NCBI GenBank assembly: GCA_965116665.1
Contig: OZ220709.1
Location: 1,922,001 to 1,986,000 of the forward strand
Direction: 5' to 3'
Origin: Aldehydirespirator sp965116665
GTDB taxonomy: Bacteria > Actinomycetota > Acidimicrobiia > Acidimicrobiales > Aldehydirespiratoraceae
Length of the DNA: 64,000 nucleotides
The notes beneath the pieces are model-generated. The model saw only the letters and a program-made list of their open reading frames with translations. It had not been told where the DNA came from and made no database searches. A program made the translations under genes and the position numbers. The first letter of the stretch is position 1. Each line of letters begins with the position of its first letter. Positions 36,067 through 45,148 of the stretch are shown here, in pieces.

Positions 36067-38124
36067 TCAGCCGTCGGACAGTGCCCTTCCGAGAATCTGC
36101 AGCCGCTCCGCGGTCACCGTGGGCGAGCACGCCAGCACGTAGCCCGTTGCCTCTTCACCCTGGATCGCGCCGATCAGCGGCGACGCAAGCGACTTCAAGA
36201 GACCCCGTATTTGGTGTTCGGATGCGACAGGCTTTCCCGCCTCTCGATAGAGCCTGCCGTGGAGGTCGCGAGCCGTTCGTGGACCCAAGTGTTCAGCCTC
36301 TTCACGAATGGCATCCAGGAGCTGCCTTGAAAGCGCCACGAGCCGATTGGCTTCATCGAACCTCTTACGAACAGCCGACAGGTCGGTCCGGCCGCCGCTC
36401 TCAAACAAGACCCTGTAGTGATCGAGCCCAGGTGGCTGCTCGGCGTGACGGAGGCACAGATCCGCCAGTTCCTCCGCGGACAAGACAGCAACTCCCAACT
36501 CCTCTGCTCGATTGAACAGCCGTCTTCCCGATGGATTCGGCCCAATCAGCATCAGAAAGTCTGCAGCGTGATTCCTGCGGTGATCGTCAAGCGCTAGCCA
36601 GTCAAACCCTTCCCTCAGCCCTCCAGAGCCAGAAGTCTTGGCGTCGATGGCCACGCTAAAGCTCGCATCGCGCCCAAGTTGAGCCTCCAGTAAGACATCC
36701 GTACGCCCCGAGCCGCCGAGATGTCTCGCGTTGAATCCGAGGAATCGAAACGCATCACGCACCACCAACTCGAACTGAGTGTGGTTTGCACTGTCCGTCG
36801 AGGAAGCAAGTATCCGATCGACTAGTTCAGCGACCCCTCCGTTCGACTGAGCCTGCTCATGGTCTGACATCGGATCGGGGGGCTGCGGCTCCTCCTCGAC
36901 GATGCCGCTGCTGAGCGGCTCAGTCTGGGGCTGCGGATCGATTGGGGGTTGCACCGATACGTGCTCCAAGAAATCTGTGCCCTTGTCGGTCCGGTGCAGG
37001 TGTCGGCTGCGCTTGTCATACCGAATCAGCCCCGCGGACTGGAGCCAGCCTCTTCGGTTCTCGATTTGCGTGGAGGTTTGCCAGCCCATCGAGTACCGCT
37101 CGCATGCAAGGCGATGTAGTTCGACTGTGGTTGTAGGTTCCTGAAGCACGCTCAGCATCTCACCGACGAACTGCGCACTGAGGTGCAGCTGCACGATCAC
37201 CCGGGTCGAGTCCCCATCCCGCAGCCAGGACTTCATGAAGTCGGGAAGAACAACACTGCCAGATTCGATCCGAAGGAAGCCAACCTTTTGGAGGAAGCTC
37301 AGCCTTGTCTCGACCGAAGTGCCAGTCAGCTTGAACCGATTAGCCATCCTGTTGGCGAACTCCGCCCGTGTCGGCGGAGCCTCCTCCAGGCTCTCCGCCA
37401 ACCAGCGCAGCGAGTCCATGTAACCGGCATAACCGCCGGGCATTGGCAGCACGCCGCTTGCCCGATCCTCCCACGAGACGTGTGCAGCTCGCCTCATCGC
37501 TTCCGTCGTAGCCCGGCGCACACCGAGGCCCCCGAATGACGGCTCGACCGCCACGCACTCCAGGAACGCAGTGCCCTTATCGGTGCGATACAGAACCCCG
37601 TCGTTCCGGCGTCCCATAAGGCCCGCTGATTGGAGCCAGCCTCTGCGGTGGTCGATTTGGTTGTTTGTGCTCCAGCCCATCAGATACTGCTGATTCGCGT
37701 AGTCACGGAGATCCGCGGTCGCCATCGGGGCGTCCAGTGCCTTCAACATCTCACCGACAAACTGAATCTTCAGGTGCATCGTCACCAGAAGAGGGGTCGA
37801 GTCTCGATCCAACAGCCAAGTCTTGATGACTTGGGGAAGGTGCAGTCCCTTCGGGTCCTCTAGCAGGAATCCCACCTTCGTCAGATAGCCCACGCGCAAC
37901 TCTGCTGACTTGGCGCTGATGCCGAGATGGTCAGCGGCCTGGACAACGAGCTCCACCTTCGGGAGCGAACCATCACGCAAGATGTCAGCCACCTGCCGAA
38001 GCGAGTCAAGGTACCCGCGATAGCCGCCAACCAGGGGCATTACGCCCTTCGTGCGACGGTTCCAAGGCACCTTGACCGGCTGCGAAGAGTCCCGTTCGGC
38101 CGCCACGACGCCCAACCGTAGCAA
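36067..38124 (-). CDS. Restriction-type nuclease with two tandem winged-helix modules
   Basis: A 685-residue protein built of two repeats (about 19-190 and 216-388), each beginning W..R..GV.P..GGY.GY.DSLR and ending MGW.T..QI..RRGWLQSAGL, then TDKG. A linker of about 60 residues rich in Pro, Glu and Gln follows. The C-terminal PD-(D/E)xK nuclease is similar to Mrr/RE families, with GRTDVLLEA (Asp476) and VAIDAKTSG (Asp494, Lys496). It is probably a DNA nuclease that uses two wing modules to read a symmetric or modified site. No methyltransferase lies beside it. Start is TTG 38124 or GTG 38106. Confidence 0.75.
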   Translation of the reverse strand: MLRLGVVAAERDSSQPVKVPWNRRTKGVMPLVGGYRGYLDSLRQVADILRDGSLPKVELVVQAADHLGISAKSAELRVGYLTKVGFLLEDPKGLHLPQVIKTWLLDRDSTPLLVTMHLKIQFVGEMLKALDAPMATADLRDYANQQYLMGWSTNNQIDHRRGWLQSAGLMGRRNDGVLYRTDKGTAFLECVAVEPSFGGLGVRRATTEAMRRAAHVSWEDRASGVLPMPGGYAGYMDSLRWLAESLEEAPPTRAEFANRMANRFKLTGTSVETRLSFLQKVGFLRIESGSVVLPDFMKSWLRDGDSTRVIVQLHLSAQFVGEMLSVLQEPTTTVELHRLACERYSMGWQTSTQIENRRGWLQSAGLIRYDKRSRHLHRTDKGTDFLEHVSVQPPIDPQPQTEPLSSGIVEEEPQPPDPMSDHEQAQSNGGVAELVDRILASSTDSANHTQFELVVRDAFRFLGFNARHLGGSGRTDVLLEAQLGRDASFSVAIDAKTSGSGGLREGFDWLALDDHRRNHAADFLMLIGPNPSGRRLFNRAEELGVAVLSAEELADLCLRHAEQPPGLDHYRVLFESGGRTDLSAVRKRFDEANRLVALSRQLLDAIREEAEHLGPRTARDLHGRLYREAGKPVASEHQIRGLLKSLASPLIGAIQGEEATGYVLACSPTVTAERLQILGRALSDG

Positions 38125-38292
38125 GGCCGTCGAACCACCTCCGTCCTAGAGCCGTACATGGTTGGCTCTAGTGCAGCACCGTCTGAGACGGGACAGCAAA
38201 GGTTGTTCGAGTTCCTGACCGCCGTGTCAGACGAGTTCCTCCCGATCGGAGATGCCCGCATCAGCGCCAAGCCACCTATGTGGCTAGTGTGC

Positions 38293-38321
38293 TTGACTTA
38301 TAGTGTCTAGGCTTGTAGCCA
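38293..38321 (+). promoter_or_regulatory. Promoter of hicAB
   Basis: TTGACT (38293-38298), 17-nt spacer, TAGCCA (38316-38321), then 7 nt to the GTG of hicA. This is a predicted leaderless start. Confidence 0.55.
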
Positions 38322-38328
38322 ACCTCAC

Positions 38329-38529
38329 GTGAAGAAGCGAGAACTCATGAGTCGCATCAGATCAATGGCCAACACTGGTGGAGTCGACCTCAGGTTCGTT
38401 CGCCAGGGTGGCAGTCATGAGATCTGGACACTGGGAGGGAAGAGACTCGTGATCCCGCGCCACAGGGAGATAAACGAGCGAACCGCCGAGGGCATCCTCG
38501 CGGATGCGAGACGGATCACCGGACAATGA
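38329..38529 (+). CDS. hicA: HicA-type toxin
   Basis: A 66-residue double-stranded-RNA-binding-like mRNA interferase. It has the catalytic histidine in RQGGSHEIW, then KRLVIPRHREINERTAEGIL. HicA cleaves mRNA until bound by HicB. It overlaps hicB by 4 nt. Start is GTG. Confidence 0.88.
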   Translation: MKKRELMSRIRSMANTGGVDLRFVRQGGSHEIWTLGGKRLVIPRHREINERTAEGILADARRITGQ

Positions 38530-38924
38530 CGATGGATCCGACGCATCAGGGCTACCGGGTCGATGCGGTTCGCTCCGGCGACTGGTGGGCGATCAGCGTG
38601 CCGGACCTGCGGGGAGTCTTCTCGCAAGCCAAGCGCTTGAACCGGGTCGAGGCGACGGCCCGCGAGGCAATAGCGATGATGCTCGACATCGAAGAGTCAG
38701 AGGTTGGGAACATCGACGTGCAGGTGCAGCCTCCACAGGAGGTAGCGGGCCTTCTGGACGAGCTGCACCACTCCGTCTCGGTCGCCGAGGAAGCGAGCGC
38801 AACCGCAGCGAGGGCGAGGCGGGAGGCGGCGAAGTTGCTCCGCGACGCTGGGTTCCCGATGCGCGACATCGGGCAACTCCTAGGCGTGTCCCATCAGCGC
38901 GTCAGCCAGATCCTCGCCCAGTAG
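38526..38924 (+). CDS. hicB: HicB-type antitoxin with HTH
   Basis: A 132-residue protein. The N-terminal half (GDWWAISVPDLRGVFSQAKRL, then EATAREAIAMML) is the degraded RNase-H-like HicB fold. The C-terminal GFPMRDIGQLLGVSHQRVSQIL is a helix-turn-helix that represses the operon. It neutralises HicA. Confidence 0.88.
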   Translation: MTMDPTHQGYRVDAVRSGDWWAISVPDLRGVFSQAKRLNRVEATAREAIAMMLDIEESEVGNIDVQVQPPQEVAGLLDELHHSVSVAEEASATAARARREAAKLLRDAGFPMRDIGQLLGVSHQRVSQILAQ

Positions 38925-39036
38925 CACTTCTCTCGACCTCTGTGTACCGCACTGGCACCGTCAGGCTTTGCCAAGATGTGAGCCGAAAGCCAGAATCTGC
39001 TGCCTCGTCGAGGTTGCGATGACCGGACCGCGAAGA

Positions 39037-39480
39037 TCAGGTTGCTTCGAAGACCTCGGCGCCGCTCCAGCAAGTCACCGTGTCCGGGTCGACGGCGATG
39101 CCGCCGCCGCAGGTGCACTTCGGACGCTCGTCGTCGAGGAGGCGGCCGTCTGCGTCCCACAGTTGGAACGTGTGGGCGCGCAGGGGTTCGCGGACGACTC
39201 TGAGCCAGCGGCCGCGGCCTCTGGCAGTGAGGGCCTCTATCAGTGCCGAGACCAAGTCCGGCGGTGGCGGCTCGTTGGTCTTGATCAGGTAGAACGTCCC
39301 ACCGATGCCGAGTTCGTGGGGGCCGTCCTCGTACCTGTCGAGGTAGTCCACCGTGCGCTGGGGGCTGTAATCCGGCGGCGGCACGCCGTCGAGGGTCAGG
39401 GTCTGGCGTCCATCGGTGCGCATCGAATACAGATTCACCGCAACCCACGAGTCGCGGCCGAAGGGAATGGTGCCGGTCAT
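39037..39480 (-). CDS. Hypothetical protein with CxC motif
   Basis: A 147-residue soluble protein with no recognised family. It has a GAGGAGG ribosome site and normal codon use, which support it as real. A CTCGGG motif near residue 120 could be metal binding, but only three cysteines are present. It is encoded alone between hicB and the DUF222-HNH gene. Gap 38925-39036 shows nothing supported. Confidence 0.65.
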   Translation of the reverse strand: MTGTIPFGRDSWVAVNLYSMRTDGRQTLTLDGVPPPDYSPQRTVDYLDRYEDGPHELGIGGTFYLIKTNEPPPPDLVSALIEALTARGRGRWLRVVREPLRAHTFQLWDADGRLLDDERPKCTCGGGIAVDPDTVTCWSGAEVFEAT

Positions 39481-39559
39481 CAGCTTGCCTCCTCACGGGT
39501 CTGTCAGGTTTTGAATTGCAGGCTAGATGCTCTAATAGATTAATACAACATATAAATGC

Positions 39560-39589
39560 TTGACAAATGTCACACCCCTATGGCAGTAT
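39560..39589 (+). promoter_or_regulatory. Promoter of DUF222-HNH gene
   Basis: Consensus TTGACA (39560-39565), an 18-nt spacer and CAGTAT (39584-39589). The ATG at 39596 is 6 nt further, so a leaderless start is likely. The region just upstream is unusually AT-rich. Confidence 0.5.
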
Positions 39590-39595
39590 GTGAAC

Positions 39596-40885
39596 ATGGT
39601 GTTGGAAGCGGCGCAGCGGGTGCGGGAGGGTCTGGCGGAGTTGATCCGTTTGGTCAACTCCGGGAGCGCATCGACCGTCGATGCTCGGCGAGTGCTGTCG
39701 GAGTCGAAGGCGTTCGCGGCGCAGGTGGCGGTGTTGCAGGCCGATGCGGCTGCGCTGGTCGCCGCCGCAGAGCAACACGGCGACGGCGGGTCCGGGGTGC
39801 TGGCCCAGGCCGCGGGGCTGGCCCGTAGGGATGCAGCCGTGCAGGTCAAGACCGTCGAGCAACTGCAGTCGATGCCCGGCCTGCGCGATGCGGTGACGGG
39901 CGGCGAGATCCCGATGGCCAACGGCAAGACCCTCGCTCAGGCCTCAGAGAAGACCAGCGCTGATCAGGTCCGGCAGGACGGCGACCTGCTCGAGAAGGCC
40001 GCGTCGCTGTCGCCGGAGCAGTTCGTACGGGAGGCGAACCGGTGGGCCGCGCAGCGCCAGGACGACGGCGGGGAGAGCTCCTACCGGCGTCAGCGGGCCC
40101 GCCGCCGGCTAAGTATCTGGACGGACGACGGCGACGGCATGGTCCATCTGCGGGGCGAACTCGATCCCGTAGCCGGAGCCAGGCTGCACAAGCGGCTCCT
40201 GAAGGAGGCCGAGCGGCTGCGACGATGCGACCTAAACAGGCCCGGCGGTGAGAAGCGCAGCCTCCGGCAGCGCCTTGCCGACGCACTGGACACGCTTAGT
40301 GCGACCGGCTCGAGTGGGGGGACCAGGGGGGCGCCTTCGGCTGACATCGCCATCGTGCAGCATCTGGACCCGGACGGCGACAAGGCGTTCGCAGAGGTCG
40401 CCGGGGGCGGGGTGATCCCCCAGAGCGTGCTCGAGGAGCACTTCTGCAACGCCAGGATCGTGGGCGTGGTCTACAGCAGCAAGGGCGTGCCGTTGTGGCG
40501 GGGCCCGGCGCTGCCGCGGCCCACCAAGGCCCAGATGGACGCGCTGATCGCCCGCTACGGCGGATGCGGAGGCTGCAACGAGCACTACGCGGTGTGCCAG
40601 GCCCACCACATACGGCCCCGCTCTCAGGGCGGCCCGACTGACATCGACAATCTGATGCTGCTGTGCTGGGGGTGCCACGACAAGGTCCACCACCACGGCT
40701 GGCGAGTCGTGCCCAATGGCGACTTGCACACGATCGCGCCCCCCGAGCGCATCCGTCATGGCCCCGCCCGGGCGCCCGACCCGCCCCTGATCCACGGCCC
40801 GCCATGCCGTGGCTCATCGGGCGGCCGGCAATTGCCCGCTCGGGCGCCGACCTGGAACCCGATCGTGTCGCCGCAGCTATGGTGA
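39596..40885 (+). CDS. DUF222/13E12-type HNH endonuclease
   Basis: A 429-residue protein with an N-terminal DUF222 helical region, a central RGELDPVAGARLHKRL segment and a C-terminal HNH (CNEHYAVCQAHHIRPRSQGGPTDIDNLMLLCWGCHDKVH). This family is abundant and mobile in actinobacteria and often linked to insertion sequences; its biological role is unclear. I prefer ATG 39596 over TTG 39560 on promoter grounds. Confidence 0.87.
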   Translation: MVLEAAQRVREGLAELIRLVNSGSASTVDARRVLSESKAFAAQVAVLQADAAALVAAAEQHGDGGSGVLAQAAGLARRDAAVQVKTVEQLQSMPGLRDAVTGGEIPMANGKTLAQASEKTSADQVRQDGDLLEKAASLSPEQFVREANRWAAQRQDDGGESSYRRQRARRRLSIWTDDGDGMVHLRGELDPVAGARLHKRLLKEAERLRRCDLNRPGGEKRSLRQRLADALDTLSATGSSGGTRGAPSADIAIVQHLDPDGDKAFAEVAGGGVIPQSVLEEHFCNARIVGVVYSSKGVPLWRGPALPRPTKAQMDALIARYGGCGGCNEHYAVCQAHHIRPRSQGGPTDIDNLMLLCWGCHDKVHHHGWRVVPNGDLHTIAPPERIRHGPARAPDPPLIHGPPCRGSSGGRQLPARAPTWNPIVSPQLW

Positions 40886-40889
40886 CGCC

Positions 40890-41240
40890 ATGACCGTGGC
40901 ACGGAACGCCACCGCTGCGCACCTACGCCGCGGCGACACGATCACCGCCATTGCCGGCGAACCGGTAGGCCGCGAGACCGTCGCCGCGATCACCCTCGAA
41001 GACGGCACGGCCACTATCACCACCCGCAGCGGACCGCAGAAGCGCCGCAACGTCCGCCAGCTACCGGCCACCGTCCCCGTCACCACGGACCCGCCGCTAC
41101 CCGCGTGGCGCTATACCGACCGCCGCCACGAACCATCCGGCGCGTGGAACGCGAACGCCGCCGCGTTCGGGGTCGGGGTCGTGATGGGACTCGCCCGGAC
41201 GGCGTCCGCACGATCAAGGTCCGCCGCTGCTAGGCGGTGA
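40890..41240 (+). CDS. Small hypothetical protein after HNH gene
   Basis: A 116-residue basic protein starting MTVARNATAAHLRRGDTITA. The first half looks like a small beta-barrel (AITLEDGTATITTRSG). It lies 4 nt after the HNH gene, perhaps in the same operon. No family is recognised. Confidence 0.5.
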   Translation: MTVARNATAAHLRRGDTITAIAGEPVGRETVAAITLEDGTATITTRSGPQKRRNVRQLPATVPVTTDPPLPAWRYTDRRHEPSGAWNANAAAFGVGVVMGLARTASARSRSAAARR

Positions 41241-41274
41241 TCGAGCATCAGAGCGGTGACGACGCTGCGGTGGC

Positions 41275-42081
41275 ATGATCGGGGACGTGGCTGGCTCCCT
41301 GACAGCCGACTCGCATGCGCCCCGGCCGGAGGCGTCCGTGGCGACCGTGAGCGATATCGGGCCTCGGCGGGTGAACGAGGACCGGGCGCTGGCAGTGCTG
41401 AACGAGGACGACGGCAGCTGGGTCATCGCAGTGGCCGACGGGCTGGGCGGGCACACCCGCGGCGATGAGGCGGCCCAAGCTGCGATCGACGGGCTGCCCC
41501 GGCGGATTGCCAACGCCGACGAGATGGCGGTCGCCTTCGGGGAGGCCAACGAGCGGGTACTCGCGCTGACCGGCCCGGAAGACTGGCAGCGACGCCTGCC
41601 GCTGTTCATGTTTCCGATGAGCACCCTGACCGTGGCCTCCTGGACCCCCGAGGGCGGTCTCCTGATCGGTTGGATGGGCGACACGCTGCCGTTCGTGGCC
41701 ACCGCCGGACCCGACGGCTTCTCGGGGTCCTGCTGCGGCCGGCCCCACCGGCAACCCGGCGGCAGCATCGACATCTGCCTGGGGATGCCGCCCATGGATG
41801 CCGAGGCCGGAGCCGGGTTCGTCGAGGTCGAGATGGTGGGGGAGTCCGGTGAAGGGTCACGGCCCGACGCGGTGATTCTCGCCAGCGACGGCGCCTGGGA
41901 GCCCTTCGTGTACCGGCACGGCACCGACTGGCTGTCGGACGACACCGCCACGGGCGGCATGGGCGCGGCCTGCGGACCCAGCGCCGACACTGCCGAGGAC
42001 GTAGCCAAACACGTCCTGGCCGAGGCACTGGACTTGGGCCTCAACGACAACGCCACCATCGCAGTCGCCCTCTGGCGCTGA
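41275..42081 (+). CDS. PP2C-family serine/threonine phosphatase
   Basis: A 268-residue PPM/PP2C phosphatase. It shows the metal-binding motifs RRVNEDRAL, VADGLGGHTRGD, the GWMGDT core, VILASDGAWEPF and LNDNATIAV. It removes phosphate from Ser/Thr in signalling or stress pathways. No kinase is beside it. A GTG at 41287 is an alternative start. The following gap (42082-42253) holds the uvrA control region. Confidence 0.9.
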   Translation: MIGDVAGSLTADSHAPRPEASVATVSDIGPRRVNEDRALAVLNEDDGSWVIAVADGLGGHTRGDEAAQAAIDGLPRRIANADEMAVAFGEANERVLALTGPEDWQRRLPLFMFPMSTLTVASWTPEGGLLIGWMGDTLPFVATAGPDGFSGSCCGRPHRQPGGSIDICLGMPPMDAEAGAGFVEVEMVGESGEGSRPDAVILASDGAWEPFVYRHGTDWLSDDTATGGMGAACGPSADTAEDVAKHVLAEALDLGLNDNATIAVALWR

Positions 42082-42206
42082 CCCTCCGCGACTGGCGCCA
42101 CCGAACGATTCGTGGCTAGCCCTTCGCGGGCTCGACACGCTGAGCGCCGACAACCGAGTCAACGTCTCCCGGAGACCGGGGATCGGCGAGGCAAACGCGA
42201 GGCTAT

Positions 42207-42218
42207 GAACATACGTTC
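42207..42218 (+). promoter_or_regulatory. LexA/SOS box upstream of uvrA
   Basis: GAAC-ATAC-GTTC, a perfect palindrome except for the centre, matches the GAAC-N4-GTTC core of Gram-positive and actinobacterial LexA boxes. It lies 23 nt upstream of the -10 hexamer, next to the -35 position, where LexA would repress uvrA until DNA damage. Confidence 0.7.
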
Positions 42219-42241
42219 GCCATGCTTGAAGGGCCAGCGGG

Positions 42242-42247
42242 TAGAGT
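42242..42247 (+). promoter_or_regulatory. -10 TAGAGT for uvrA
   Basis: TAGAGT ends 6 nt before GTG 42254, predicting a leaderless transcript. Confidence 0.45.
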
Positions 42248-42253
42248 CTGATC

Positions 42254-45148
42254 GTGGCTGAGCGGCTGGTTATCTCGGGGGCGCGCGAGCACAACCTCAA
42301 GGACGTTCACCTCGACCTGCCGAGGGACGAGCTGATCGTGATCACCGGCCTGTCGGGCTCGGGCAAGAGCTCGCTGGCGTTCGACACCATCTACGCCGAG
42401 GGCCAGCGCCGGTACGTGGAGTCGCTGTCGGCCTACGCCCGGCAGTTCCTGGGCCAGATGGACAAGCCAGACGTCGATTTCATCGAGGGCCTGTCGCCGG
42501 CCATATCCATCGACCAGAAGAGCGCCTCCCGCAATCCCCGCTCCACCGTCGGCACCATCACCGAGGTCTACGACTACCTGCGGCTGCTGTACGCCCGCAT
42601 CGGCGTGCCCCACGACCCCGAGACCGGCGAACGGCTGATCCGTCAGACCCCCCAGCAGATCGTGGACCGGATACTGGAGATGGAGCCGGGGACCCGCTTC
42701 CAGGTGCTGGCCCCGGTCGTGCGGGGACGCAAGGGCACCTACGACACGCTGCTGGCCGACCTGGCCGGCCAGGGGTACGCCCGGGCCATCGTCGACGGAG
42801 AGCTGGTCGAGCTGGCCGACATGGCCGGGACTACCGGCCTCTCCGGGGGCGCCGACGGCCTGGAGCTGGCCCGCTACGAGATGCACGACATCGCCGTCGT
42901 GGTGGACCGGCTGGTGCTGCGAGAGGGCGTCGAGCGGCGGCTGACCGACTCGGTGGAGACCGCGCTGCGGCTGGCCGACGGCATTGCCGAGATCGAGATC
43001 GTCCCCAGACCGGACGACGCAGCCGGTGCGGGCGATGCCGCAGAGACCCGGCGGATCGTGTTCAGCCAGCACCTGGCCCGGCCCTCCGACGGCAAGTCCT
43101 TCGAGGAGCTCGCCCCCCGCAACTTCTCGTTCAACTCTCCCTACGGGGCCTGCACCCACTGCGACGGCCTGGGCACGGTGTTCGAAGTAGACCCCCAGCT
43201 GGTGGTCCCCGATCCCGACGCCACCGTGGCCGGCGGGGCGATCACACCGTGGGCCGACAGCCGGTCGCGCTACTACCCGCGCCTGCTGCAGGCGGTCTGC
43301 GAAGAATACGCGATCCCCCGCGACGTGCCCTGGCGCCAGCTGAGCCAGCGCCAGCGGGACATGCTGCTGTACGCCAGAGGCGTCACCGGCCGGGTGCAGG
43401 TCCGCTACCAGAACCGCTTCGGCCGCCACCGGGTGTACCAGGCCCGATTCGAGGGGATCGTCCCGCACCTGATGCGCCGCCACAACGAGTCGGAGAGCGA
43501 CTCGGCCCGGGAGAACATCGAGGGCTACATGCGCCAGGTGCCGTGCCCCGACTGCGGAGGGGCCCGGCTCAACCCGCTGGCGCTGGCCGTGACCGTCGAC
43601 GGCCGCAACATCCACGAGCTGTGCGCCATGTCGATCGCCGACGCGGCCAAGACCCTCGCCGAGCTGCACCTCGACGACCGCGACACCATGATCGCCGAGC
43701 AGGTCCTCAAGGAGATCCGGGCCCGGCTCGGCTTCCTGCTCGACGTCGGCCTCGACTATCTCAACCTGTCCCGCAGCGCGGCCACGCTCGCCGGGGGCGA
43801 GGCCCAGCGCATCCGGCTGGCCAGCCAGGTCGGCTCGGGCCTGGTGGGGGTGCTGTACGTGCTCGACGAGCCTTCGATCGGGCTTCACCAGCGCGACAAC
43901 CGGCGCCTGATCGACACGTTGCTGCGGATGCGCGACCTGGGAAACACCGTCCTGGTGGTGGAGCACGACGAGGAGACCATCCGGGTTGCCGACCATGTGG
44001 TCGACATCGGGCCCGGCGCAGGCGAGCACGGCGGGACCATCGTGCACTCCGGGTCGTTCGACGGCCTGCTCGGCGTGGAGGAGTCGGTCACCGGGCAGTA
44101 CCTGTCGGGTCGCCGCCGCATCGAGGTGCCGCAGATGCGGCGGGTCGGCGACGGCACCCGATTAGTGGTTCGCGGCGCCAGGGAGAACAACCTCGCCGAC
44201 ATCGACGTCGCCTTCCCGCTGCAGCGCTTCGTGTGCGTGACCGGGGTGTCGGGCTCGGGCAAGTCGTCGCTGGTCAACGAGATCCTGCACCGGGCGCTGA
44301 TGCAGCACATCTACCGGTCCAAGACCCCGCCCGGGCGCCACACCCGGATCGACGGCACAGGCCACCTCGACAAGGTGATCGCCATCGACCAGTCGCCCAT
44401 CGGCCGTACTCCCCGGTCCAACCCGGCCACCTACACCGGCGTGTTCGACCACGTCCGCAAACTGTTCGCCAACACCGCCGAGTCCAGAGTGCGGGGCTAC
44501 ATGCCCGGGCGGTTCTCGTTCAACGTCAAGGGCGGGCGCTGCGAGGCCTGCCGGGGCGACGGCACCATCCGCATCGAGATGCACTTCCTTCCCGACGTGT
44601 ACGTGCCGTGCGAGGTCTGCAAGGGCAAGCGCTACAACCGAGACACCCTGGAGGTGACCTTCAAGGGCCACAACATCGCCGAGGTGCTCGACATGCCCTG
44701 CGCCGACGCGCACCAGTTCTTCGCCAACCAGCCGGCCATCGCCCGCCATATGGGCACCCTGGTAGACGTCGGGCTCGGCTACGTGCGCCTCGGCCAGCCC
44801 GCCCCCACGCTGTCGGGGGGCGAGGCCCAGCGGGTGAAGCTCTCCAGCGAGCTGGCCAAGCGCTCCACCGGCCACACCATGTACATCCTCGACGAACCCA
44901 CCACCGGGCTGCACTTCGAGGACGTGCGCAAGCTGCTGGGCGTCCTGGGCCGGCTGGTCGACCAGGGCAATACCGTGGTGGTGATCGAGCACAACCTGGA
45001 CGTGGTCAAGACGGCCGACTGGCTCATCGACCTGGGGCCCGAAGGCGGCTCCGGCGGGGGCCGGATCGTGGCCGAGGGCACCCCCGAGCAGGTGGCCGAG
45101 GTCCCCGAGAGCCACACCGGCCGCTATCTGCGCCCGATGCTGTGCTGA
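42254..45148 (+). CDS. uvrA: Excinuclease ABC subunit A
   Basis: A 964-residue damage sensor with two ABC ATPase halves. Walker A loops are GLSGSGKSS and GVSGSGKSS, signature motifs AGGEAQRI and SGGEAQRV. Zinc modules use CTHCDGLG, CPDCGG, CEACRGDG and CEVCKG. As a dimer it loads UvrB on lesions. Start is GTG. It is followed, with 7 nt overlap, by uvrC, and preceded by a LexA-type box. Confidence 0.98.
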   Translation: MAERLVISGAREHNLKDVHLDLPRDELIVITGLSGSGKSSLAFDTIYAEGQRRYVESLSAYARQFLGQMDKPDVDFIEGLSPAISIDQKSASRNPRSTVGTITEVYDYLRLLYARIGVPHDPETGERLIRQTPQQIVDRILEMEPGTRFQVLAPVVRGRKGTYDTLLADLAGQGYARAIVDGELVELADMAGTTGLSGGADGLELARYEMHDIAVVVDRLVLREGVERRLTDSVETALRLADGIAEIEIVPRPDDAAGAGDAAETRRIVFSQHLARPSDGKSFEELAPRNFSFNSPYGACTHCDGLGTVFEVDPQLVVPDPDATVAGGAITPWADSRSRYYPRLLQAVCEEYAIPRDVPWRQLSQRQRDMLLYARGVTGRVQVRYQNRFGRHRVYQARFEGIVPHLMRRHNESESDSARENIEGYMRQVPCPDCGGARLNPLALAVTVDGRNIHELCAMSIADAAKTLAELHLDDRDTMIAEQVLKEIRARLGFLLDVGLDYLNLSRSAATLAGGEAQRIRLASQVGSGLVGVLYVLDEPSIGLHQRDNRRLIDTLLRMRDLGNTVLVVEHDEETIRVADHVVDIGPGAGEHGGTIVHSGSFDGLLGVEESVTGQYLSGRRRIEVPQMRRVGDGTRLVVRGARENNLADIDVAFPLQRFVCVTGVSGSGKSSLVNEILHRALMQHIYRSKTPPGRHTRIDGTGHLDKVIAIDQSPIGRTPRSNPATYTGVFDHVRKLFANTAESRVRGYMPGRFSFNVKGGRCEACRGDGTIRIEMHFLPDVYVPCEVCKGKRYNRDTLEVTFKGHNIAEVLDMPCADAHQFFANQPAIARHMGTLVDVGLGYVRLGQPAPTLSGGEAQRVKLSSELAKRSTGHTMYILDEPTTGLHFEDVRKLLGVLGRLVDQGNTVVVIEHNLDVVKTADWLIDLGPEGGSGGGRIVAEGTPEQVAEVPESHTGRYLRPMLC

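Noticed and set aside
43249..45141. Upstream extension of the uvrC frame
   Set aside because: It lies wholly within uvrA in another frame; UvrC homology begins at 45142.
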